DNA from: Fasciola hepatica
Taxonomy: Eukaryota; Platyhelminthes; Trematoda; Plagiorchiida; Fasciolidae
DNA: 64,000 nt
NCBI GenBank assembly: GCA_948099385.1
Contig: CANUEZ040000193.1
Coordinates: 1,686,501-1,750,500, forward strand
Direction of reading: 5' to 3'
Part shown: in pieces, positions 35,724 through 47,649 of the stretch
How the letters are laid out: the number at the start of each line of letters is the position of its first letter
How positions within the stretch are numbered: the stretch's first letter is position 1
The notes under the pieces: model-generated
What the model was told of the DNA's origin: nothing
What the model saw: only the letters and a program-made list of their open reading frames with translations
Database searches by the model: none
Made by a program: the position numbers and the translations under genes

Positions 35724-38332
35724 TGCGCTGGTTACATTCGTTATGATGGAGATTGCAGTTGTGGGTAGGCAAGCCCTAAAAATTGACTCCGTGCAATGTG
35801 TACATAAAATAGGCACAGTCGATGAAGGTCGTCTGGCGCTTGGTGAAATGTGATGGGATCAACAGTTTCAGATAGATGCAAGGTATGTGCGTGCGTTTTA
35901 AGATTACGTCGATAGGTTTATTCAACCATCTTGCTACATAATAACGCACTTTTAAACCATCAAAAACAAATTCCCGTATTGTTCATCAGTATCCGCATGT
36001 ACAAAATCCAAAATAGTTTTCCTATCAGATTTCGGAAATGTCAAAATCGAACCACCACGGTTATTTTCACTAGCGAATGTATGTGAAATCAAAGCCCCAT
36101 TGTTGGATACACTATCGGAAAACACACTGTAGACTCGGTTCTTGAATAGACCAAGTGAGATTGTTAACATAACACGAACCACGAATCGTTATTCGCAAGA
36201 TGCCCGGGGTTGGAGAAAATCATCAACCATCTTTATGATCGACTGACATCCGCTTCCAGTCACTGATTTCGCACATTCTTTTGTTGCATGCTTTTATGAA
36301 ATGCAAAATGAGTTCTCTTGTTCGGCCTTTGCATTTGGTGATCCTATTCTTCGAGATCTTTTTTGGACAACTATCAATAGGTGAAAGCGTATTTGCTCAT
36401 AGAGCTAAATTGACCACCTGTAGTTAGTAACGCTTCTTGGTCCACCATTCCTTTCATTACAAAGTCGGTGAGTTATTTTTCCGCTAACGTTTGCAGTGAG
36501 AACAATTCCGCACTGTGCCCCTAAATGCGAAGTGCCCATGAACAATCCAGTCACAGCCCCGCAGTACTGACAGGACATGCAAAGGACCTTTATGTCCGAT
36601 CCTTTCGTGATATTATTGAAACAATAACTTAGTGACATGCATGTTTTGTGGATGTATGACAATGTGCTTGTGTTCCAACTGGGGTAGAGTGTGTTCCATC
36701 GGCAACTTATTCCAACTCGCATTACATCATCCCGCTTGAATGGATTAGGGTATTTTAATTAGCCTGATAGCGACTACGACCTATTCTGAACTTCTGCTTG
36801 ATTAGAAGACACAGCTGACTCCATATCGAGGGTTTCCCTCGGTCAGTTACGTAATTTCGGAACTTCCTGATTTCTGTAGGCCTCAGGTTATCAGAGGGCT
36901 TATTTCAGTGGTGGGTCATATTTCATTACTGTCAATTTGTGATATGTATATATGTACATAAATATATATCTATACAAAGCACAAGGTATTTTCGTTAAAT
37001 TTTCAAAGAAGTGATTTAGTGATCGACGTTTCTCGAATAAAATTATCAACACACCAATTCTACGTAATTTATTTCTACTTTTTACCAACGATGTCCTTGT
37101 GTCAGACTAAGGAACACAAGCATCCAGGTGAACAATCTTATATGGATCAAACAATTATAATACTCAGATACCAAGAAATTTTCTTGTTGTTAGTTAAAGG
37201 ACGTACATTTTGGAAGGATGACATTGCTTGCTACAATGTGTCTTCTGTTCAATGCCATAAACAAAATGCCACTTTAAACACTGTGTGCAAAATCCGTAGA
37301 TCATGTGAAGTTGACAGTATTCGCCACAACCAAGTCATGTAAGAACGTGGACCAATCTCACACGGGAAAATAGCAATAGAAATTTACACTGTGCAGTATA
37401 TTTTCCAGTTGAATATGAAACAGCGAATGTCCTCCTGTTAGGGACAGCACATGGATTGCTAATTTAAGGGGACTATTGAAAAACTAGTCGAGATAATTTC
37501 GTTGGGACCTGGGCACAAAGTACGGCATCATCCTTCCCCAAGATTATTCTTGACAAATAAAACTAAGTTATGATAGAATGTAAATCGATCAGTAGGTTTT
37601 GCAACTAATAATTTATTTAAACATATACTTTACAAAATTGAGTGATGTACCGATCCTCTGGAGAACGTCTGTCGTCTGAAACAATCGCACAAAACTTTGA
37701 CCACGGCAACGTGTTCACTATCCACCATTGTTATAAGAATGAGACGACCGAGCTCTAATGCCAGCTGGGGTAATAACTTCAGCCAAATTATTTTGCACTC
37801 TTCCTCTGTGATGTACCGTTGAAATTAGTAATATATTGACGATAACAAATACTAACACGTTCCCATTTCACCGTGATTAGCTCCAAAATATGTACTAAAA
37901 CGAATAGGCCCTATTTTAGTTCAAGGTCATCCATGCGTAAGGAGGAGGCTAGAGTTCTCACATCAACTATAGATTTTCGAGCCACCCATAATACTTCCAA
38001 GTCGATGCTTAGTGATCAACCTTATTTTCCATGTAGTGAAGGGCTTATCCGTACAACACACATCCTAACCACCACTAATCAAACAGATTGAATACTGAAC
38101 GAGAACAGCATGCAAGGAGCCGTGAGTCAATGGGTTACCTACCGGAAGCTACATGAAACAGCCGGAAACCAAATGATATCACCAATACTACTAAGCAGAA
38201 CGCGGGAGGAATGGTGTTCTTCATCATCCACGAGTGTGAGGTACTTCATTCCTCTTCTAGTTCACCGGCGTCGGAAGACGGAGAAAAGTTACAAATGTAT
38301 CTCGTCCGTCTACAACCTAGGACATTGTATCT
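35724..38332 (-). repeat. 2609-bp tandem duplication, right arm, outer unit
   Basis: Mirror of left unit A, ending at the t at 38332 that pairs with 11827. Private changes include an interrupted TA run near 36969 and a substitution near 36994. No gene recognised. Confidence 0.95.
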
Positions 38333-38987
38333 GGAAGATGCGACCAACCCCGATACTGACTCGTTCAGCACGGCATTATAGAGCCTCGATGAGCTGCGAA
38401 GCACACCGGTGGAGACAATGAAACTAACTTGGTGTAATATATCCCAGAGTTGAAAGAATGTATAGCTTGATGAGACCAGCGAACATTCAACGAATCCCCG
38501 ATTTCAAGAGATATTTAGGGCTCTCCAAACGGCCATCCTCCAGAAGTTGGGTGAGATATGAGACAGGACGATCTGTTAGATTCTTAAGCGGCTCTTTGCA
38601 GTAGAGCAGAGGTAATTTCCAAACTGCGCCGGGGGAACGTAAATCAACTAGCAGACTCTCTTTGAGGACGGCAAATAAACTAAATAGAAATGGACCAGTT
38701 GATTCTGGAATTTAAGAAAGATAGCCTGATGCTATCTGCAATCGAAATAGCCAAACGAGGACGCTGGCCTGAAGTCAATCTTGCTTGCGCAGTGAATGTG
38801 CGCTCTGAAAATGACTTTCTACGAAGAGTTTTGTGTTAGTTATGTTTGCTCAGCAGGGTCGATCAGACCTGGAGTACGTGAGAAAAAGTGCAAAGATACT
38901 GCTTTAAGTCCTGTGAAATAGGTTCCTCAGGAGTTTAGAAAAGAAGGAAAAGCCTGTACCTGATACCATTTCAAACTGACGGAGATA

Positions 38988-39190
38988 ATAGAGCCCGTAT
39001 TGATTTTTACGCATTGTTCCGGACATTTACAGAATTGATTTTTGTTCTCAGTCCTGAAACACCGTCCACTCTCGTTTGCTTCCTATGCCAATCGATCCGC
39101 AGTCAACTGACTTTACCGACGCACGCACACGAACGTTGGCTCTCTGCTTGCAATGGTTGGATCATTCACTTTTGGAAGCAACGCGTCAGC
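38988..39190 (+). repeat. Upstream LTR of gypsy element, right arm
   Basis: Direct-repeat partner of 41610-41820, sharing agagcc, attgattttt, the run ending ctcagtcctg and ccaatcgatccgcagtcaac. Followed by about 250 bp of leader without a clear primer-binding site before Gag. Confidence 0.68.
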
Positions 39191-39437
39191 CTCTTACCAA
39201 CAACTTGGTATGCTTGCGTTTCTGATTCTAGTTATTGTGTTTGCAACCCATCATTTACAAATTATATCACCACATTTTGTTCACCATTCTCATCGGATAT
39301 GGATTATAATGGTACCAAAATCAACCATAACTCCCTCGAGGCTTCAGTCACGGTGTTAAACAAAGTAATATAGTTCGCACAAATAGAGGCAATTTTCCAC
39401 ATCAATCGCGTGCGTCGTCAGTCTACAATGCATTCAC

Positions 39438-39845
39438 ATGATATTCAAGGCCTTCCTGACAAAGTTGCGGAAGAAGTGGGATCTGAATCATGAAACCCAT
39501 TCAAACAATCCCTACGACACAATCAAGCATGCAATTATCCAGCGGATCGGATTGTCTGATCGATATCGTATCGAAACTTTGCTCACGAATCTTCCCCTCG
39601 GCGATCGCAAGCCCTTTCAACTTCTATGATACATGAAGCAATTTTTGCAGTCACATGAAATTAATGACTATTTCCTAAGACATCGGTTGTTGAAACCAGT
39701 TTCTCCTTCGACCAAGAGAATTTCTGTGTCCTTTAACCCAGAATTTTCGACTGAGAAACTAGCAGCCGCCGCTTACAGACACTTGAAAGCAAGCCCCATA
39801 AGCATGCTGGCCTCTTCGACGTCGCAAATATCAGTTTCCGATTGA
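39438..39845 (+). pseudogene. gag: gypsy Gag remnant, right arm
   Basis: Plus-strand frames give NPYDTIKHAIIQRIGLSD and LPLGDRKPFQLL, then a stop, then MKQFLQSHEINDYFLRH, NPEFSTEKLAAAAYRH and SPISMLASSTSQ. Compared with the left arm the phrase reads SFNPEFSTEKL instead of SFIPEFPTEKL, so the right arm retains the likely ancestral residues at two sites. The stop after QLL is shared by both arms and therefore predates their divergence or was homogenised. Confidence 0.75.
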
Positions 39846-40089
39846 ATCTCCGATCTGCAAGAACAAACTGCCAACATCACTTCCCAGATGAATGCTGTTT
39901 TCCTTGTCGCCCTTTTCCACATCTTTCATCCGTCTACTGGAATAAAGTTTCCGGCTGATACATGTACTGAGGTCAGTGTCATCCCAATTCCCTCTGGTGA
40001 ACACAGTTTGCGACCTACTAGTCCCTCTCTGCAAGCAGCCAATAGCTCCTCAATAAAGATTTACTAATAAAAGCTATTGACACTGACCT

Positions 40090-41558
40090 GGGTTAACGCC
40101 GACAGTTACCCTGGATTGCCACGAGATGATTTCCTTTCTGACTTTTCACTTGTGGTTGATGTGAGACACCGTGTTCTTTTGGACAGCAATACATCTATCA
40201 AAATATACGGCACAAGTACCTCCATCAACTTTCTCGGGATACCCTCCATGACAGTACGCTCTTCATTTTTCTTCATTTTCCAACAGTCACACAACCAAAA
40301 TTATACTCTTCACAAGCACCGCGCAGAGTCCAACATCATAATGTCGCCAAAAGTTCAACAATCTGAGCGCGTGCTCATCGGTTATTTCCTGGATGAACAT
40401 CGATAGGAAAAGCAAAAATGGAACATAAGCTAAACTTGGGGATAATTCGCCCATCAAATAGTCCTTGAGGCTCCCCACTTCATATGGCTCTAAAGCACAG
40501 CGATGACTGGCGCCCGTGTGATGCTTATCGCACCCATAACAACCCCACCGTACCCGACAGTTATCCAATTCTACACATTCACGGACTCTACAGCAGTTTG
40601 TGTGACAATTGCTTTCTCGTTTATTGAAGATGTTCCCAAGACATTAATAACGGATCTATTTCGACTGTATGAATTTTTCCGTATGTCTTCCAGCTTACAA
40701 ACGCTGCTCAAACATGCCGGCGATTCATAGATCGAGTTCTCCGTGGTCTAAAGTTTACTTTCGTTTATATTGGTGACGTCATCGTTGCTAGCACGGACGA
40801 AAACCAACGTGGTGAACATTTGCCCCAGGTATTCTACAGCTTCCCAGATTGTGGTATCTCAGTCAATATCTTTAAATTTATGCTCGGTGCAAAATCTGTT
40901 GGTTTCCTTGGTCATCATGTTGATAGTGAAGGTATCATCTATCATCTAATGGATATGTGGAGCGCTGTCATAGACAATTCAAAGTTTCCCTTTCAGCTCC
41001 ACCTCTCCCTCTGTGAAGTTGACAGGTGGCCTTCCCTAACCAGGTTTGGTGTTCAGCAAATCCCTACAATTGCCCGGCAAGCAATTCGGACGCAGTGTTG
41101 TTCTTACTGACCCCTCCAGTTTTGCTCGACAATTACAGTTGTAAATCAAATCACTCCGTTCGCTCCCAGATCGGTCATGCATTCGTCACACTCACTTCTC
41201 CAAAGACTTGTTAAGTGCTCTCATGTTTTTCTTCGTTGTGATGAGGTAAACCCCTACTGCATACAGCATACTCAGGACCGTTTCATGTCATTTCCCGAAA
41301 AGAGAAACGAAATATTTTGTCGTCGATAAAGCTGGTTGGCCAGACACTGTCAGTGTTGATCGCCTCATAGTAGCACACCTTGATTCAGAATATATGGTTT
41401 CGGTTCCCTCCATGAAAACTTCTACTTCTGTTTCGCACGATACCAGTCCTCGTTTTTCTAATGAACTGAGTAGTCGGCAAGAGACTGACACTGTCCCTTC
41501 TCTCACAACCCGTTCTGGCCGCAATATCGTTAAGCCTGTGCGTTTTCAACAACCATAG
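40090..41558 (+). pseudogene. pol: gypsy Pol remnant (PR, RT, integrase end), right arm
   Basis: Blocks in order: protease end GLPRDDFLSDFSLVVDVRH; RT FQLTNAAQTCRRFIDRVLRG and YIGDVIVAS, with the Y-I-G-D at 40766-40777; LGHHVDSEGI at about 40905-40937; immediately NGYVERCHRQ with the third integrase acidic residue intact; VLTDPSSFARQL; SHVFLRCDEV near 41220; after a frameshift FVVDKAGWPDTVSVDRL and the terminal RSGRNIVKPVRF with stop tag at 41556. The polyprotein would have supplied protease, reverse transcriptase and integrase; loss of RNase H and most of integrase makes it defective. Confidence 0.8.
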
Positions 41559-41609
41559 TTTTTTCCGCGAGCATCTTTGAACAACTATGCGATGCTCTGG
41601 GTGGGGAGT

Positions 41610-41820
41610 ACTGTAGAGCCTGTATTGATTTCTACGCGTCGGTCCGGACATTTGAAGAATTGATTTTTGTTCTCAGTCCTGCTTCACCGTCCACTCTCGT
41701 TTGCTTCGTATGCCAATCGATCCGCAGTCAACTGACTCTACTGACACATGCATCCGCACGTACAATGCCTGCGTGTGATGGTTTGATCATTCAATTTTGG
41801 AATAAACGCGGTTGCAGTCA
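41610..41820 (+). repeat. Downstream LTR of gypsy element, right arm
   Basis: Begins about 50 bp after the Pol stop codon (41556-41558), the position expected for a 3' LTR. Similar to 38988-39190 with roughly one change in six to ten bases by eye. Confidence 0.72.
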
Positions 41821-41988
41821 CACCGCATCAGCCGTTTCACTACACGTTTCTCAGAGGAATCTTTCGAGCCAATATAACTTCGTGTGAATTTGAACATTCT
41901 TCATCCCATTTCATTTCCCTATCAATGTTCTCAACAAGTGAACCAGCGTAATTCCTACTGACACTGAGTTTGGCACTAGAAAAGTTCA

Positions 41989-42541
41989 CCTCTTGATCCT
42001 CATATTTTTCCCGTCAATTGTTGGCCCAATCCGTTGTATCGGCTTTGAAGCACCTCGCGTGTTAGCAAAATGGACCACTTTACCCTACTCCGTTCCAGGT
42101 ATTCTCTCCTGCCATCACCGATTGCTTCTTTCCATGCACTGAGGTCGGTTTCCGTCGTTACTCTCAGGAAATATAGTTGTTTGTTCTGCCTGAGCTAACA
42201 AATCTGTTTATCTTGGGAAGAAGAATTTTTGACCGGGACTTTTGTGGTAAGCCTTTCCTCAATCACACGGCAAGTCTGTCAAAGTGATTTACAGGACCTT
42301 GAATTGGTTGTGGCTAATGCTCACTGTCAATGTGACTGCTGATATAACTGAATATTAGTGTCGTAGAAAACTTTAAACCAAACTTCTCGATTTTTAGGAC
42401 TCGTTGAACTACTTGTTGCTCAGTATCCATTGTAACCAACCCCATCTGTTGTTGAATCCTTAAAAATTATATCCCGTTAATATATGATTCGCTTTCACGA
42501 AGTGTGAGTATCTGAATCCATTTGTATTATTTCATCCTTAT
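41989..42541 (-). repeat. Dispersed 550-bp unit, right arm copy
   Basis: Mirror position of 7618-8170. Between about 41999 and 42354 its sequence follows the distant copy at 51.5-51.9 kb, not its palindrome partner; from 42354 to 42541 it follows the left arm. The coding remnant here reads TTETDLSAWKEAIGDG without the stop seen on the left. See the conversion finding. Confidence 0.75.
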
Positions 42542-42604
42542 TTATCTGATCAACTCTTCTTACTAAAGATTCACTTCCTCTGAACATTCTTGTTTCTGAG
42601 TGAC

Positions 42605-42814
42605 TCACATCGTGCCACGGTGGGGATGTGGGGAAACAAGGACACAACTATGTGAGGAATCCAAGAGCCCGACTGAATACAAGACCCTGTGCTTTTTATA
42701 ACCAACCCAGATAAACTCGCTAGTTTTGGTGATCCCCGAATGAGTCATGAAATATAAATGAGTGATTGGAGCGGTCGCATCTTTGTATACGGGATCCCGT
42801 ACAACATCAGACAC
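42605..42814 (-). pseudogene. Possible integrase zinc-binding remnant, right arm
   Basis: Exact peptide mirror of 7345-7554, including HSGITKTSEFIW. Identity between the arms over this stretch reflects arm homogeneity rather than selection. Same low confidence as its partner. Confidence 0.22.
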
Positions 42815-43359
42815 TGGGCAGTTTGCACAATGACATTTCTAGAGTGTGAAATAACGTCGGTAAAGTGCAATACCCTATGAGGCACGCATTATAATATGTC
42901 AGACAAACTCAAGCTAGATCTATTGCCACTGGTGGATACAGAAACCATCAGTGTGCCTCAGGCTTTCGCCGTGCATACTCTACCCACGAATGCCAACGGA
43001 CTCTGTTGAAGCTATGGCAAACCATTGACCACCATTCGAGAAGGATTCCGTCTGATGAAGTGACGAATGCACACGTCGATGTGTTTTGATTGATTTTGAC
43101 GTGCCCGAGGCCCACTGTGTCTTGCTCCACAGGTGGAATCACGTAAAGGGCCCTGTGCTACACGCATTCTTGTGGCAAACGTCAAATGACGAATCAAAAT
43201 AGTCATCAAAGACTTGTTCAGCCTTTGAGAGAAAAGCATTCATGATGAACTCAAACATTTATACGACACGGGATTCAGCAAATTATCTCATGAAAGCGAG
43301 GCTCTCAAGCAGGATACAAAGTGAGCCCTTTGAATAAAGGGATGCTTTCCATGGAACAC

Positions 43360-43768
43360 CATGTGACTGTCCATCTATTTGGAGCAATCTCCTAGAACTT
43401 TCTTGCAAATTTTGTACCAATAAACCGATCATCAATGATGAAATGAAGTTGGTCCTATAGTTTGAAGAAGTATGAAAAATATTGCTTATGTCGATCGTTA
43501 TTTGAGATGAACTGACGAATATCATACTGCAATTTGACATATATCTCAGCTAATACTTATGTTGACTGAGAGTGAGTTTCGACCAACAGAATAGATGTAT
43601 GAAAGCCATATTGTTCATCAAATTATCCCAGAGGCCGAGAGATATGGTGGGGTAAGGCATTCCATGAAACGCACCCTTGAGGAAACTGGGACCGATAAGA
43701 CTGCACGATCAATGACCAGCAAGAGAATCATGTCCATTGAGGCGACCCTGTGTGACACCAGTTAGGTT
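43360..43768 (+). pseudogene. BEL/Pao reverse transcriptase remnant, right arm
   Basis: The plus strand carries MEHHVTVHLFGAIS near 43350-43400 and, after frame breaks, AYVDRYLR, SEFRPTE and IIPEAERYGGVRHSMK. The blocks occur in the same order as in the left arm, with more stop codons (after YVDRYLR and after EFRPTE). The catalytic second aspartate is arginine in both arms, so that loss is shared while the stops are arm-specific. Confidence 0.68.
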
Positions 43769-44301
43769 TTCGTTTTTCTTGATTCTAGAAAGCAAAAATC
43801 ACTTCAACTGTCCAGGCAGAACGTGGAATAAGATGTCGGTCTAGATGGTGATTATCACAAAGCATGGCAAATGTGGCTTAACGGTTCGTCACAGCCGGAA
43901 GTGTTCAAAAACGATGGAGTATATCGCCCACTAGATCACTGCAGAATGTACAAATACATTTGTTTTCCGACTCATCCAAAATGTGATATGAAATGATAAC
44001 TCGCAGTGGCTGGGTGGAAATGAACGGCCGTCAGAGCAGCAAATAACAATTTTTCAAACCGAAAGCTGGACTACTAAAAATCGTGTCCATTCTGAGATTG
44101 GAATCGAGTGAAGCTGCGTTCGTAGTATGAGTAGCTGCGCCGTTGAAACGGTGTTTCGTTTAAATAAGCTGGAACGCAGCCTACAACACTGACTCCGAAA
44201 TCGTTTTACACTACACTCGCAACATCGGTACTGGATTTTTTGCTTCCGTAGAAAATCGTCCACCAGTGATGCACAAGGAGACGAAAACTGTCCCTTTCTC
44301 A

Positions 44302-45671
44302 TCAACGGCGATCGGGTGTGATACCTGAGCACAAGGAAATCGAACAGCGAACGCCGTAGACAGACTGGAATCCTAATTCACCAACGTCCAATTTGACAGT
44401 ACTGGCCCCTGTTCCAGCTGTCCTGCAAGCCGAACACACCATCCTGGACATGGGACAGGAGATTGGCGCGGTTTTGATATCTTTGTGTCCAGACGTTGTG
44501 GGACATGTTCCAACCACTGCAGTCTTCGGGGTTGGAGAAACATTGACAGCTCTTCGTTGTCGAAACACCGTTATCTTATTGTCTCGTTTGGAAGATTTTC
44601 TGGCCAAGCCACTCCAAGTAATCGTTGCAGACACCATTGGTCAAATACTTCTGGCTTTCTGGTGTCCTTGATTCGTAATGGCCACGTCTCGCAACCGAAG
44701 GTCAGTACTGGACGGGTAGCGACCGGAGAGACACGAAATTTGGTCCATCGTCTGATTTCACATCGCACCCAGAGTGCTTTGCCAAGCTCAAAAAATGCAA
44801 TCCTGACACTGTCAGTGCGCAACTAGATTTCGTCTTTGGCTTGTCAGTCTGGAAGTATCGAGGAGCTCAGATATTTGAATTGCAGGACGTGCTCAATATG
44901 TTCGCCGTTTAAATTTTTCGGGAGGATGAACTGTGTATTGTTTGTCGAAAGGAGCTTGGTCTTCGTCTCACTAATCTCTAGTCACATGGATTTTACAAAA
45001 AAGATTCTTTGCGATTGTTAACCGGCTGTGGGCAGTTGGACTGTCTCGGAGAATGACGATGTCGTCTGCAAATTGAAGGTCAGCGAGGAAGGCATTGGTG
45101 CCAAGCCGAATACCAGGATAACCAGGAGAGCCTGACGCATTTTCCCATTGACAATGTAGTTGAACAGCACTGGTGACAACCGACAGCCTTATCCAACACC
45201 TCAATTGAGGAATAAGTCATAGGACTCCAATTCGTAGTCGCGTATTCTTGCATGTGTGTTGTTGTATTACGACCTCATGAGACTTGGACGATTTTGGGGC
45301 ATTTCATCCACTTGTAGAGCAGTCCGTCACGGTCCTCTGGCAAATGAGTTGAATACATACCGAAAATCAATAAAACAAGCTGCAGTTGGTTGCTGAAACT
45401 TAGGCCGATGTTTTGATACTCGGGGGAGGGTGAATATTCCTTCCACGCATCCCGTGCCATGGCGGAAGCCTCCTTAATCGGGCGCGTGCATGTGTGCCAC
45501 ATCGCTGAGAAGCGGTTCATCAAAATCACGAGGAATATTTTGACGGCCAAATCGATTAAACTGATGCCACGGTTGTTTGCGCACACAGTTCTGTCGTCGT
45601 TCTTTTGAATAATTAGTGAAACTGAATTTCACCAGTCCGTTGGGAGTTATTCTTTCCCTCAGAATGAACAA
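44302..45671 (-). pseudogene. RTE/SR2-like LINE reverse transcriptase, right arm, broken
   Basis: Mirror of the left-arm LINE. On the minus strand it shows CANNRGISLIDLAVK (from 45586), FADDIVILRDS (from about 45100), and ARIAFFELGKALWVRCEI with VLTFGCETWPLRIKD and VFDQWCLQRLLGVAW (44822-44571). The post-RT part is better preserved here than on the left, where GCETWP has become GCKTWP and stops intervene. The two arms have therefore decayed separately. Stops and shifts remain, so no active protein is expected. Confidence 0.78.
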
Positions 45672-45879
45672 ACTGGAGTATGCAGCCGGCCAACCAGTGC
45701 CAAAGGAAAAATTATATTATCCCCGATGTGGTGCAGTCTGCTACTAGGGATTTCCGGATCTTCACCGTATGTTACACATAAGTGATATCATCTTAGCTTG
45801 ATAGGTTGAAATTAACTTCATAGGTCTCGTTCTGGATTGCTGGGAATCGGTTCACGGAGCTTGCCGCAGCATGGGCAGT

Positions 45880-46430
45880 AGACAGTAGCTGCAGTATCCC
45901 CGGTATCGTGATTTTGGTTCAGCAGTGGTTGTGATTGCTTTTAGTTGAGCGGGTGGCCTTTCTTCGGATATCACAGAAGTCTGGGTAACCATTTAGGCGG
46001 GCATATCTAGTATTTTCGGTTAACTTAAGTGTTGAGCTTGAGGCCTAGTCTTTCTGTCGTCGTCGCGTTAGGATCAGTGCATTTGGGCGGATTGGTGGGA
46101 CGATGTCTCAAGTGATGTCCACTGATTCCCGACTGGTGTTTATCCTTTGAACTTGGTGGCTAGGTGGAAGCTACAGCATCTGAGACCGCTTAGCGCCTTC
46201 TCGGTGGTCCTAACACTGCGGTGTTAATCCGCCCCAGAACACAATTCTCGCGGCCACTGGCAAAGCTGCTGGGTTCAGATAACAATGGAATTTAAAGAAA
46301 CGACCAGTTTTGGCTACTGACATCACTGACACAGGATCTTTCTGACAAAACTAAAATAGTTCTCAAACTGGATCCTACTGATCACGATAGTTAGTTGGTG
46401 GACACAATGCAAACATCAAATAGTGATGTT
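45880..46430 (-). other. Right-arm-only segment beside LINE
   Basis: Replaces roughly 120 bp of the left arm (about 3366-3490). Flanks match the left arm on both sides. GC-richer than its surroundings, with ggcggattggtgggacgatg and a tail of ccgccccagaacacaattc. It has no long frame. It may be a SINE or the 5' part of the RTE-like LINE, retained only on the right, but no pol III box is certain. Confidence 0.6.
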
Positions 46431-46953
46431 GTAATGTGATGTATCTGTCTCGGCTACACTCATTCCCGGCAGAAATCAGAGTTTCATACAGACAAGTTTC
46501 AAAGCAAATTGGACCATGTTTAAATAGCGACAATTTAGGAAGACTGAATTCCGTGGTAGTAGATGGACTGTTGGCCGTCGGTTTTCAAGTAATGAAATCT
46601 GGATTGAGTTTGGAAATAGAATACTCAGTGGTGTTGCCTATTAGACACCATATACAGCTTCATTGGTCGACCGTATCAACGTGGAAGATAGACAGACCGA
46701 GGTCACCCATCTCATGAACAACACTCGTTACCTGATTTGGATAGTCTCTGGGAAGATATAAGTAGGGAGGTTTGTTACAAAGCAGCTTGCTATGCAGGCG
46801 GCGGAGCGTTGTGGCCGGATGATATCCGGTACATCCACCAATTGAAATCAGAGTAAGTAAGCGGTGGTGGCCATTCGCCGAAATGGCCTATAGTTAAATT
46901 CTGGTCAGTCATAAATTTACACCGTATTGGGACAAAAAACAAGCAGGGCTAGT

Positions 46954-47268
46954 TCATACTTGCTTACTGCTCCGAGCAACATGTACACCAACACATTTAC
47001 GATTGTCATATGATGATTTGTCGGTCAGAGAGGTATGCGAAACATCGTCTACTCGGACAATAGTTGACTTTAGTGGGAGATCAGAATGAACTCTCAATAA
47101 AGTTGTGACTCTTGAATCAATAAGACATTCAATGAAGGACGAATATGAAATTGATTCGTTGGCACTGTAGCCCGATCTTTGTGAGTTAACTTTTGGAGTT
47201 TCAGTAGTACCTCTACACTCTGCAAGAACACTGACAGCTTTGAATGTCCAAAAGACTCCAACGGCCAA
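46954..47268 (-). pseudogene. Retroelement protease-like remnant, right arm
   Basis: An open frame of 104 codons on the minus strand includes FIECLIDSRVTTLLRVHSDL and VRVDDVSHTSLTDK. It corresponds to 2660-2812 on the left, where stops shorten the frame. The upstream part (about 60 residues) has no zinc-knuckle spacing I can assign. The glycine of the D-S/T-G triad is arginine in both arms, so the change predates or was spread between the arms. Retroelement protease is the best guess; a chance motif is possible. Confidence 0.35.
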
Positions 47269-47649
47269 ATTGTCAGTGTGTCTTTATTTGGAATAGAGAG
47301 AATTTTGCATGATAGGCTGTTAGTTTACGTAGCCTCGGACTGAGTAGGGGAATCACGGTTGGCCCTAAATGAGTTACAGCTAGGATGGTCGAATGTGGGT
47401 GGAAGGACACTGAGAACGTTGACGAGCACCTACTTTATCGGATGGGAGCAAGTCGTCTGCTTGACACAAAAACATCTATCGCCACTCTAGGTCAATCAAA
47501 AATGAACATCGAAGGTGAAGTTGCTAAATGTGGGAGATGTGATATGTTTGTCTGATAATCAAATCCGCTGTGACAGACGACCAGTTGGCATCATTAGATA
47601 TGACCATGTTGACTTGGTTCACCTCAATCTCATAATTATCATGGATGCA

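Larger units (their letters stand above)
38988..41889 (+). mobile_element. CsRn1-like Ty3/gypsy element, internally deleted, right arm
   Basis: Mirror of the left-arm element with the same internal deletion, LTRs and frameshifts. Substitutions relative to the left arm concentrate in the 3' LTR and Pol tail (about 41.3-41.9 kb) and are rare in Gag and protease. Target-site duplications could not be fixed because LTR ends are blurred. Confidence 0.8.
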
